Source of the DNA: Rhodobacterales bacterium 34-62-10
GTDB lineage: Bacteria > Pseudomonadota > Alphaproteobacteria > Rhodobacterales > Rhodobacteraceae
Assembly: GCA_002282555.1 (NCBI GenBank)
Contig: NCJR01000018.1
Span: 1 to 13,955 of the forward strand
DNA length: 13,955 nt
Direction of reading: 5' to 3'
In this document: positions 1-5,697 of the stretch, piece after piece
Position numbering within the stretch: position 1 is the stretch's first letter
How the letters are laid out: the number at the start of each line of letters is the position of its first letter
Program-made: the position numbers and the translations under genes
The notes under the pieces: generated by a model
Told to the model about the DNA's origin: nothing
What the model saw: only the letters and a program-made list of their open reading frames with translations
The model's database searches: none

Positions 1-47
1 CCCGAGGACATGGCGGTCTTGGCTGGTTTGTAGATACGCGCACGCAT
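1..47 (-). CDS. Complex I accessory subunit, NDUFS4-like (N-terminus only)
   Basis: Only the first 15 codons and part of the next lie in the window, reading MRARIYKPAKTAMSS and continuing off the left edge. This opening resembles the N-terminus of the alphaproteobacterial 'ETC complex I subunit' family, the bacterial counterpart of the 18-kDa NDUFS4 accessory subunit of NADH:ubiquinone oxidoreductase. The start is supported by a strong Shine-Dalgarno (GGAGGG at about 53-58), 5 nt before the ATG at 47-45. An alternative ATG at 52-50 is in another frame and gives unrelated codons. The gene is divergent from uvrB, an arrangement I believe is common in Rhodobacterales. The assignment rests on about 15 residues, so it is a recognition call, not a domain match. 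Confidence 0.6.
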   Translation of the reverse strand, partial: MRARIYKPAKTAMSS

Positions 48-71
48 GGCATCCCTCCGGCTTTGGCTGTC

Positions 72-100
72 TATATCAGGCAAATCAGCGCGCGGGGCAA
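72..100 (-). promoter_or_regulatory. Possible promoter of the complex I subunit gene
   Basis: Read on the minus strand, TTGCCC (100-95) is followed after 17 nt by GATATA (77-72). An overlapping TATAGA (75-70) fits the -10 consensus better but gives a 19-nt spacer. Transcription would start near 65, about 18 nt before the ATG. Found by eye; matches to consensus are only partial. Confidence 0.3.
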
Positions 101-130
101 GCCCGACAGGCCATGATCCGCGCAATTTTA

Positions 131-225
131 GGCAGATGCCGCGCAAGTCCTGATTGCCGATGCGCGCGCGGGGAGCGAGGGGTGGGTCTTGCGCCCGGAC
201 CGGCAATCAGGGTCTTCTGCATGCC
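131..225. other. Structured intergenic segment with an 11-bp perfect inverted repeat
   Basis: CCTGATTGCCG at 149-159 is exactly complementary to CGGCAATCAGG at 201-211. Outside these arms, GGC (131-133) and ATGC (136-139) can pair with GCC (223-225) and GCAT (219-222), across an internal loop. The enclosed 41 nt (160-200) is very G-rich. No open reading frame in this segment looks real. It could be a structured leader, a small RNA or a protein-binding site; the sequence alone does not say which. It lies between the divergent complex I and uvrB genes. Confidence 0.4.
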
Positions 226-276
226 CTTAAGAGGTTAGAAAAATACATCTTATCGGGCAAGAATTTTCGCACAAAC

Positions 277-294
277 TGTCAATTTTTTTTGACA
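277..294. promoter_or_regulatory. Palindrome TGTCAA-T6-TTGACA upstream of uvrB
   Basis: A perfect 6-bp dyad (TGTCAA at 277-282, TTGACA at 289-294) flanks six T residues. It could be an operator for a dimeric regulator or contain a TTGACA -35 element, but I found no convincing -10 hexamer at 16-18 nt on either strand. It lies 157 bp upstream of the uvrB ATG, in an AT-richer stretch than its surroundings. Confidence 0.35.
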
Positions 295-322
295 CATCAC
301 CGTCACCGAAATCAGCACCCCT

Positions 323-352
323 TTGATATGGCTTCCCTTTCATCACAATCAT
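323..352 (+). promoter_or_regulatory. Possible uvrB promoter
   Basis: TTGATA at 323-328 (5 of 6 to the -35 consensus) is followed after 18 nt by AATCAT at 347-352 (4 of 6 to the -10 consensus). This would give a 5' leader of roughly 90 nt. No alphaproteobacterial LexA box (GTTC-N7-GTTC or GAAC-N7-GAAC) is present: neither GTTC nor GAAC occurs anywhere from 48 to 451. Confidence 0.25.
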
Positions 353-451
353 GGGCCTGAGCACGACCCTTGCCGGATCAAGCCGGGCAACAGGGGTTGA
401 AACAGACGGCAAAGGCGTCAATCTCTGCGCTCTGAAAAGGAATCTTCTGCC

Positions 452-2629
452 ATGAACCAGCCGGTCCTGCACGCCCCCGCCCCCGATGTGAAAGCCCGCC
501 CCAAACTTGAGGGTGGCAAGCGTTTCGTGCTCAAGACCGAGTTCACCGCGGCAGGCGATCAGCCCACGGCGATTGCGGAGCTGACAGCGGGGATTCTGGC
601 GGGCGAGCATAACCAGGTGCTGCTGGGTGCGACAGGCACCGGCAAGACCTTCACCATGGCCCGCATCATCGAGGAAACCCAACGCCCCGCCATCATTCTG
701 GCCCCCAACAAGACGCTCGCGGCGCAGCTATACGGCGAGTTCAAAGGCTTCTTTCCCGACAATGCCGTCGAATATTTCGTCAGCTATTATGACTACTACC
801 AGCCCGAAGCCTATGTCGCGCGCTCCGACACCTATATCGAGAAGGAATCGCAGATCAATGAACAGATCGACCGGATGCGCCACTCGGCCACCCGCGCGCT
901 GCTGGAACGCGACGATGTGATCATCGTGGCCTCGGTTTCGTGCATCTATGGTATCGGATCGGTCGAAACCTACGGCGCCATGACACAGGACCTGAAGGTC
1001 GGCGCGCGCTATGATCTGCGTGCGGTCATGGCCGATCTGGTGTCCCAGCAATACAAGCGCAACGATCAGGCATTTCAGCGCGGGTCATTCCGCGTGCGCG
1101 GCGACAGCCTTGAAGTCTTCCCCGCCCACCTTGAGGATCGCGCCTGGAGGTTGTCGTTCTTTGGCGAGGATCTGGAAAGCATCACCGAATTCGACCCATT
1201 GACCGGGCAGAAAACCGGCAGCTTCGACCAGATCCGCATCTATGCGAATTCCCACTACGTCACCCCCAAGCCGACGATGCAGCAGGCCATCATCGGCATC
1301 AAGAAAGAGCTGCGCCAGCGGCTGGACCAGTTGGTCAACGATGGCAAACTGCTGGAAGCGCAGCGCCTGGAACAGCGCACCAATTTCGATCTCGAGATGT
1401 TGGAGGCCACAGGCGTCTGCAACGGGATCGAGAACTATTCCCGCTATCTGACAGGCCGCGCCCCCGGCGAGCCGCCCCCCACACTGTTCGAATTCATCCC
1501 TGACAACGCGATTGTTTTCGCCGATGAATCACATGTCAGCGTCCCGCAGATCGGTGGCATGTACAAGGGTGACTATCGGCGCAAGTTCACGCTGGCCGAA
1601 CACGGCTTCCGCCTGCCGTCCTGCATGGACAACCGCCCTCTGAAATTCGAGGAATGGGATGCGATGCGCCCGCAATCGGTGTTTGTCAGTGCCACCCCCG
1701 CAAAATGGGAGATCGAGCAGACCGGCGGCGTGTTTACCGAACAGGTGATCCGACCGACAGGGCTTCTGGACCCGATGGTCGAAATCCGACCGGTCGGGAT
1801 GCAGGTTGATGACCTGCTGGATGAGGTGCGCAAGGTTGCCGCCGCAGGCTACCGCACGCTTTGCACCACCCTGACCAAACGCATGGCCGAAGACCTGACC
1901 GAATACATGCACGAACAGGGCATCCGCGTGCGCTATATGCACTCGGATATCGACACGATCGAACGGATCGAAATTCTGCGCGACCTGCGCCTTGGCGCCT
2001 TCGACGTGCTGATCGGGATCAACCTGCTGCGCGAGGGTCTGGACATCCCCGAATGTGGGTTGGTGGCCATTCTGGATGCAGACAAGGAAGGCTTCCTGCG
2101 ATCCGAGACCTCATTGGTCCAGACCATTGGCCGCGCCGCGCGTAACGCGGAAGGCCGCGTGATCATGTATGCCGACCGGATCACCGGATCGATGGAACGC
2201 GCGCTGGCCGAAACCAACCGCCGCCGCGAAAAGCAGATCGCCTATAATATCGAACACGGGATCACCCCCACGACGGTGAAAAAGAACGTCGAGGATATTC
2301 TGGCCGGTCTCTACAAGGGCGATGTGGACATGAACCGCGTCACAGCCAAGATCGACAAACCCTTGGCAGGGGCCAACCTCAAGGCCGTGCTGGACGGGCT
2401 GCGCACCGACATGCGCAAGGCCGCGGAAAACCTTGAGTTCGAGGAGGCCGCCCGCCTGCGGGATGAGGTCAAACGGCTGGAAGCGGTCGAACTGGCCATC
2501 GCCGACGATCCGCTGGCCCGCCAATCCGCGATCGAGGCCGCAGTCGAGGCGTCAAGTGTCAGCAGTGGCCGCTCTACCGCCGGACGTGGCGGGATGCGCG
2601 GCGGCAAGGCACGACCACGGCGGCGGTAA
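452..2629 (+). CDS. uvrB: UvrABC system protein B (excision nuclease subunit)
   Basis: UvrB is the damage-verifying helicase-like subunit of nucleotide excision repair. It is loaded by UvrA, clamps damaged DNA with its beta-hairpin and recruits UvrC for the incisions. The 725-residue product shows the full set of landmarks: Walker A GATGTGKT (59-66), the beta-hairpin with its aromatic cluster YDYYQPEAY (113-121), the DEAD-like DESH box (358-361), SAT motif III (413-415), motif [11 protein letters not shown] (557-565), and a C-terminal UVR domain (about 650-677) for UvrC contact. A low-complexity Gly/Arg-rich tail ends the protein, and about 20 extra N-terminal residues precede the conserved region. 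An AAGGA at 437-441 sits 10 nt before the ATG. The gene stands alone, divergent from the complex I gene and convergent with the rhodanese gene. Confidence 0.98.
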   Translation: MNQPVLHAPAPDVKARPKLEGGKRFVLKTEFTAAGDQPTAIAELTAGILAGEHNQVLLGATGTGKTFTMARIIEETQRPAIILAPNKTLAAQLYGEFKGFFPDNAVEYFVSYYDYYQPEAYVARSDTYIEKESQINEQIDRMRHSATRALLERDDVIIVASVSCIYGIGSVETYGAMTQDLKVGARYDLRAVMADLVSQQYKRNDQAFQRGSFRVRGDSLEVFPAHLEDRAWRLSFFGEDLESITEFDPLTGQKTGSFDQIRIYANSHYVTPKPTMQQAIIGIKKELRQRLDQLVNDGKLLEAQRLEQRTNFDLEMLEATGVCNGIENYSRYLTGRAPGEPPPTLFEFIPDNAIVFADESHVSVPQIGGMYKGDYRRKFTLAEHGFRLPSCMDNRPLKFEEWDAMRPQSVFVSATPAKWEIEQTGGVFTEQVIRPTGLLDPMVEIRPVGMQVDDLLDEVRKVAAAGYRTLCTTLTKRMAEDLTEYMHEQGIRVRYMHSDIDTIERIEILRDLRLGAFDVLIGINLLREGLDIPECGLVAILDADKEGFLRSETSLVQTIGRAARNAEGRVIMYADRITGSMERALAETNRRREKQIAYNIEHGITPTTVKKNVEDILAGLYKGDVDMNRVTAKIDKPLAGANLKAVLDGLRTDMRKAAENLEFEEAARLRDEVKRLEAVELAIADDPLARQSAIEAAVEASSVSSGRSTAGRGGMRGGKARPRRR

Positions 2630-2630
2630 A

Positions 2631-2733
2631 GCATGTTGCGCAAAAGTGGGAACCGGTTTTGCGCGAAAAAACATGCGTAAACAAATAGCTAGAGCGTACC
2701 GCCTGAATGCGAATGCACGCGACACGCTCTAGC
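2631..2733. repeat. RIME-like composite palindromic element
   Basis: Two adjacent palindromes fill the gap between convergent uvrB and the rhodanese gene. The first (2631-2676) has outer arms GCATGTT/AACATGC and inner arms GCGCAAAA (2638-2645)/TTTTGCGC (2657-2664) around AACCGGTT, with a short A-rich bulge on the right. The second (2688-2733) has 10-bp arms GCTAGAGCGT/ACGCTCTAGC. A size of about 100 bp and two large palindromes match the description of RIME (Rhizobium intergenic mosaic) elements, and the AAAAGTGGGAACCGG core is one I recognise from repeated intergenic sequences of Rhizobiales. The element starts just after the uvrB stop and ends 3 bp before the rhodanese stop, so it may also act as a two-way terminator. 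Confidence 0.7.
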
Positions 2734-2736
2734 GGG

Positions 2737-3339
2737 TCACTCCCCCGTAACGGTCATCCCCAGAACCCGCCAGCTTTGCATGCCGCCGCGATAATAGCTG
2801 ATCCGATCCGCCGGATATCCCGCCGCGATCATGGCGCGGATGGCCGAAGGCGACTGCCCGCACCACAAACCGTTGCAGAACAGCGCCACGCGGCGGGCAC
2901 CCTCGCAATCCCAGCCGTCGAAATCCGGCTCGCAGCCCAATTCGGCCAATCGATCCACCATCCGGTCATAGGGAATGTTCACCGCACCGGGGATACTGCC
3001 CCCGGCGAACCAGTCGGGCGTGCGGCTGTCGATCACCATCACCTCGGGATCAACCAGCATGTCCAGAAGTTCCAGCTCTCCGATGGTGGTGACACCGTCA
3101 GCAGGACTCATCGGCTGGATGCAAAACGGCGGGCAAGCGCGCGAGGTGCGCGCCCATTCGCCCGTCACCTCATGGTCCTTGTCCTGAATCCGACCGATCT
3201 CGACCGGGCCATCTTCGGTTTGCACTGTCACCGTCGCCACGTCGGGACGAATATTCACCGCCCCCGGTTCTTCGGCCAGCACTGGCCCACCGGCCAGCAC
3301 CACCAGAACGGCGGTCAAGCGTGGAATGATCCGGATCAT
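2737..3339 (-). CDS. Exported rhodanese-like sulfurtransferase, cysteine-rich
   Basis: The 200-residue product starts with a Sec signal peptide (hydrophobic 9-20, probable cleavage after VLA at residue 22), so it should act in the periplasm. Residues about 84-198 form a rhodanese domain, with VIDSRTPDWFAGGSIPGAVNIP (102-123) as the conserved first half and the active-site loop C155-NGLWC-G. C155 is the expected persulfide-carrying cysteine. Extra cysteines form a CPPFC motif (69-73), C136/C145 and C160, suggesting disulfide or redox chemistry. The start at 3339 is chosen for its GGAGGAG ribosome site (about 3346-3352); a longer frame reaching 3402 has no such site and would bury the signal peptide. 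Substrate and partner are unknown. The gene is followed by the RIME-like element. Confidence 0.85.
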   Translation of the reverse strand: MIRIIPRLTAVLVVLAGGPVLAEEPGAVNIRPDVATVTVQTEDGPVEIGRIQDKDHEVTGEWARTSRACPPFCIQPMSPADGVTTIGELELLDMLVDPEVMVIDSRTPDWFAGGSIPGAVNIPYDRMVDRLAELGCEPDFDGWDCEGARRVALFCNGLWCGQSPSAIRAMIAAGYPADRISYYRGGMQSWRVLGMTVTGE

Positions 3340-3360
3340 GATGTCTCTCCTCCTCTGACT

Positions 3361-3376
3361 TGTGTCGCCTGACACA
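3361..3376. promoter_or_regulatory. Dyad TGTGTC-GCCT-GACACA upstream of the rhodanese gene
   Basis: A perfect 6-bp inverted repeat with a 4-nt centre lies 21 bp upstream of the rhodanese ATG, just before its ribosome binding site. The position suits an operator or a small leader hairpin. No regulator can be named from the sequence. Confidence 0.35.
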
Positions 3377-3437
3377 ATGGCGCAGGGGGCCGCCTCATGC
3401 AAACCGGCCCCGTTTCTTCTTGCCCCAAATATCCATC

Positions 3438-3456
3438 GCCCTGTCCGTTACAGGGC
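3438..3456 (-). terminator. Hairpin downstream of the universal stress protein gene
   Basis: GCCCTGT (3438-3444) pairs with ACAGGGC (3450-3456) around a 5-nt loop, beginning 8 nt after the uspA-like stop codon on the minus strand. There is no clear U-tract on the minus strand, so it may be a weak terminator or a 3'-end stabiliser. Confidence 0.45.
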
Positions 3457-3464
3457 AACGCCGC

Positions 3465-3872
3465 TCACCGGATCACATGCACCGCACAGCGGGCATGACG
3501 CACGACGGTCGTGGCGGTCGAACCCAGCAGAAGGTCCTGCATGCCCGGACGATGCGACGCGATGACGATGCAATCGACTGCGTGCTTGTCCGCCCATTCA
3601 AGGATGGTCCGGCCTGAATGTCCCTCGACCAGAACCGCTTGTCCCCCCGGCAAAGTGTCCGCCAGCGTGTGCAGTTCGGCTTGAATCGCACGGCGGCTTT
3701 CCGTGATGTAATCGTTGGGCATATAGGAAATCGCGTAGCTGGGGATCTGTTCCATCACATGGAACAGGGTGATCTTGGCCCCGTCATTGGCCAGTTTGCG
3801 GGCCACCGCGATGGCACCATTGGTATCACGATCATCATCGAACGAGATCGGCACCAGAATATTGTCATACAT
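3465..3872 (-). CDS. Universal stress protein, UspA family
   Basis: The 135-residue protein is a single Usp domain (Rossmann-like alpha/beta fold), a cytoplasmic stress-response dimer of usual length. It opens with MYDNILVPISFDDD, where the Asp after the first strand is the expected nucleotide contact. It ends with ASHRPGMQDLLLGSTATTVVRHA (105-127). The GSTA loop of the ATP-binding G-2x-G-9x-G(S/T) motif is kept, but the first glycine is Ala105 and the spacing differs, so ATP binding is plausible but not certain. The start at 3872 has GGAGGA 8 nt upstream; the in-frame ATG at 3911 lacks a ribosome site. It lies between the ABM gene and the rhodanese gene on the same strand, with dyads on both sides. 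A possible FNR site lies 66 bp upstream. Confidence 0.92.
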   Translation of the reverse strand: MYDNILVPISFDDDRDTNGAIAVARKLANDGAKITLFHVMEQIPSYAISYMPNDYITESRRAIQAELHTLADTLPGGQAVLVEGHSGRTILEWADKHAVDCIVIASHRPGMQDLLLGSTATTVVRHARCAVHVIR

Positions 3873-3901
3873 TCGCACGTTCCTCCTTTGGTTGATCCCA
3901 T

Positions 3902-3947
3902 CATCTGACACCGCACAACTCTGGCGGTCCTTGATCCATGTCAGATG
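3902..3947. other. Nested inverted repeat between the ABM gene and the uspA-like gene
   Basis: CATCTGACA (3902-3910) is an exact inverted repeat of TGTCAGATG (3939-3947), and CCGC (3911-3914) can pair with GCGG (3924-3927) inside it. On the minus strand this hairpin begins 13 nt after the ABM stop codon. It may end that transcript or act as an operator for the uspA-like gene starting at 3872. No U-tract follows. Confidence 0.4.
3931..3944. promoter_or_regulatory. Possible FNR/FnrL-type site upstream of the uspA-like gene
   Basis: TTGATCCATGTCAG reads as TTGAT-N4-GTCAG. This fits the FNR-family consensus TTGAY-N4-RTCAA at 9 of 10 positions, only the last base failing. Its centre is about 66 bp upstream of the uspA-like ATG, compatible with activation from near -41 of a start around 3896. 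The right half overlaps an arm of the inverted repeat 3902-3947, so the match may be accidental. Confidence 0.3.
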
Positions 3948-3960
3948 GGCGGGTCATCCC

Positions 3961-4278
3961 TCAATAGGTTGCCACCACGTCGTAAAGCACCGGCTCGAAT
4001 GTCTTGCACAGCGCAGCCAGCCGACGGTTGCGTTCACGCATTTCAGGGGTGCGCAACATGGCTTGGAAATCCTCACGGCTGCGCCACTGCGAATAGTTGG
4101 CGATCCGGGTCTGGGCATCATTTACATGCAGCCCCGCCGCGATAAATCCCGGCTGTTTCGAGATGAACTCCCCATAGGCCTCGTTCAGCGCGTCCAGCAG
4201 ATCCTGACAGGTCCCGGGCGTCATCTCGAACGTGGTCAGAACAGTCTGCCCCTTGGCAGGGGTCTGGATGGTCGGCAT
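3961..4278 (-). CDS. Antibiotic biosynthesis monooxygenase (ABM) domain protein
   Basis: The 105-residue product is a single dimeric alpha+beta-barrel domain of the ABM (Pfam PF03992) type, the fold of quinol monooxygenases and small heme-degrading proteins. The typical pattern is visible: first strand QTVLTTFEM (11-19), a helix to about 40, PGFIAAGLHVNDAQTRIANYSQWRS (43-67) and a following helix with REDFQAML. No signal peptide, so cytoplasmic. The start at 4278 lies 8 nt from AGGAG; an ATG at 4284 is only 2 nt from it. The actual substrate cannot be read from the sequence. Upstream are a tandem repeat (4316-4347) and a possible promoter. Confidence 0.8.
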   Translation of the reverse strand: MPTIQTPAKGQTVLTTFEMTPGTCQDLLDALNEAYGEFISKQPGFIAAGLHVNDAQTRIANYSQWRSREDFQAMLRTPEMRERNRRLAALCKTFEPVLYDVVATY

Positions 4279-4315
4279 GATCATGGCTCCTGTTGCTGTT
4301 GCGCGGCAGCGCGCC

Positions 4316-4347
4316 AGGCCCACTGCATCTCAGGCCCGCTGCATCTC
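4316..4347. repeat. Two tandem 16-bp repeats upstream of the ABM gene
   Basis: AGGCCCACTGCATCTC (4316-4331) is immediately followed by AGGCCCGCTGCATCTC (4332-4347), differing at one base. The unit is not a multiple of three and lies outside coding sequence, just downstream of a possible minus-strand -10 box. It could be a duplicated operator or the trace of a replication slippage. Confidence 0.6.
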
Positions 4348-4348
4348 C

Positions 4349-4377
4349 AGTATAGCAGCTTCACCCCATCGCCCCAA
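4349..4377 (-). promoter_or_regulatory. Possible promoter of the ABM gene
   Basis: On the minus strand TTGGGG (4377-4372) is followed after 17 nt by TATACT (4354-4349), a 5 of 6 match to the -10 consensus. Transcription from about 4342 would give a 64-nt leader containing both copies of the 16-bp tandem repeat. Confidence 0.35.
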
Positions 4378-4439
4378 ATTCCTCGGCGTTAACCCGCCAT
4401 TTACCTTTCAATGGCCACTCTCGCCGGGCGGAGGGGCGC

Positions 4440-5150
4440 ATGATGATCCGGTTGCTGGCACTTCTGCTTTGCGTGGAACTCGCTCTGGCAGGTCAGGCGA
4501 AGGCAGGCGCATGGCCGCACGAGGCCGGCACCGGCTTTGCCAGCCTGACCCGCTGGCAAGCCGGGGACAGCGCCGACAGCTACAGCGCGCTTTTCGTGGA
4601 ATACGGGCTGCTGCCGCGCCTCACCATCGGGCTGGACGCGGGACGCAGCGTCTCGGGGCAGACCAAGGCCATTGCCTTTGTGCGCGCCCCTTTCGGGCAG
4701 ACGATGGGCGGCCTTGTCGCGGCGGAACTGGGCTGGGGTGAAATTGCGGGGCGCCGCGTCCTGCGGCCGGGCCTGTCATGGGGACGCAGCCTCGCGCGCC
4801 CCCGCTGGCAAGGCTGGCTGGCCGTCGACACATTGATGGAGGTGGACCTTGAAACACGCCAGATCGACGTCAAGGCGGATGTGACACTGGGACTGACCCC
4901 GCAATCGGCTGCAGGAACAGCATCGGATTGGACCCTAATGATCCAGATGCAGACAGGGCTGGTCGACCTGCAGGACAGCCTTTACTTGCTGCACACCGAA
5001 GGAACCGTTCCCGAACCAAGCTTCCTGCGACTGGCACCATCGGTGACCTACAAGATACGCGACGGCATGCATCTGGAACTAGGCCTTTACAGCGATCTGA
5101 ACGGGTCGTCCGATCAAGGCGTGAAACTGGGGCTGTGGTCGCGCTTTTGA
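4440..5150 (+). CDS. Exported protein of unknown function, barrel-like
   Basis: I do not recognise a named family. The 236-residue product has a clear Sec signal peptide (hydrophobic 4-18, cleavage probably after QAKA at residue 22). The mature part is built of alternating hydrophobic/polar stretches separated by turns (for example SALFVEYGLLPRLTIGLDAG at 49-68). It ends in LGLWSRF, with the C-terminal phenylalanine typical of outer-membrane beta-barrels, so outer-membrane insertion is plausible. GGAGG at 4430-4434 is 5 nt before the first of two consecutive ATGs (4440, 4443); either may be used. It is divergent from the ABM gene and is followed after 48 bp by the HugZ-like gene, so the two may be cotranscribed. 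Confidence 0.75.
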   Translation: MMIRLLALLLCVELALAGQAKAGAWPHEAGTGFASLTRWQAGDSADSYSALFVEYGLLPRLTIGLDAGRSVSGQTKAIAFVRAPFGQTMGGLVAAELGWGEIAGRRVLRPGLSWGRSLARPRWQGWLAVDTLMEVDLETRQIDVKADVTLGLTPQSAAGTASDWTLMIQMQTGLVDLQDSLYLLHTEGTVPEPSFLRLAPSVTYKIRDGMHLELGLYSDLNGSSDQGVKLGLWSRF

Positions 5151-5198
5151 CAGGCCACCAGCTTGCGAAACAGCCAACCCCGCCATAACTTCCCGCGC

Positions 5199-5693
5199 AT
5201 GAGCACCGATGCCCCCAGCCCGATCCGTCCCACCGATGACGAGGCCCGCGCCCTTGCACGCAGCTTGATGGATCAGGCGCGTTTTGCCGCGCTGGGGGTG
5301 GTGGACCCGGACAGTGGCGCACCGATGGTGACCCGCGTGGCCTTTGGCACCACGCCACAGGGCGGGCCGGTCACGCTCATATCCGATCTGTCGCACCATA
5401 CCCGCGCGCTCAGGGCGCATGCCGCCGCCTCGCTGCTCGTGGGCGAACCGGGATCACGCGGCGACCCGCTGACCCATCCGCGCCTGACACTTCAGGTGCA
5501 GGCACGCTTCCTGCGCCATGCCGAGCCGGGATACGACACGATGGCCGCGCATTGGCTGCGCGACCATCCCAAATCCAAACTCTATATCGGGTTTGCCGAT
5601 TTTTCCTTCGCGCTCTTCGACGTCAAGACAGCCTATCTGAACGGCGGTTTCGGTCGGGCGTTCATCATGACGCCCGCCGATCTGGGTCTGTGA
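5199..5693 (+). CDS. HugZ-like pyridoxamine 5'-phosphate oxidase-family FMN-binding protein
   Basis: The 164-residue product is a flavin split-barrel protein. The segment LISDLSHHTRALRAHAAASLLVGEPGSRGDPLTHPRLTLQ (60-99) is the family signature for the FMN phosphate site as seen in HugZ-type heme-utilisation proteins, and IGFADFSFALFDVKTAYLNGGFGRA (130-154) is its usual C-terminal half. Relatives bind FMN or heme. The extra DUF2470 domain of longer family members is absent. I chose the ATG at 5199; a TTG start at 5163 extends the frame by 12 unlike residues, and neither start has a good Shine-Dalgarno, so translation may couple to the upstream gene. Its stop is 4 bp from the stop of the convergent beta-helix gene. 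It is likely cytoplasmic. The specific substrate is unknown. Confidence 0.85.
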   Translation: MSTDAPSPIRPTDDEARALARSLMDQARFAALGVVDPDSGAPMVTRVAFGTTPQGGPVTLISDLSHHTRALRAHAAASLLVGEPGSRGDPLTHPRLTLQVQARFLRHAEPGYDTMAAHWLRDHPKSKLYIGFADFSFALFDVKTAYLNGGFGRAFIMTPADLGL

Positions 5694-5697
5694 CGCT

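Noticed and set aside
131-225. A CRISPR repeat pair or tRNA gene
   Set aside because: There is one inverted repeat, not regularly spaced direct repeats, and no cloverleaf or conserved T-loop sequence can be drawn.
154-360. A 68-codon plus-strand frame in the uvrB upstream region
   Set aside because: It crosses the inverted repeat and the T-tract, its composition is not protein-like, and it has no family resemblance.
2631-2733. An insertion sequence remnant
   Set aside because: No transposase coding, no target duplication seen and the inverted repeats form two separate internal palindromes, not terminal repeats of one element.
2707-3372. A 221-codon plus-strand open frame opposite the rhodanese gene
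   Set aside because: It starts inside the palindromic repeat and is antisense to a gene with signal peptide and active-site cysteine.
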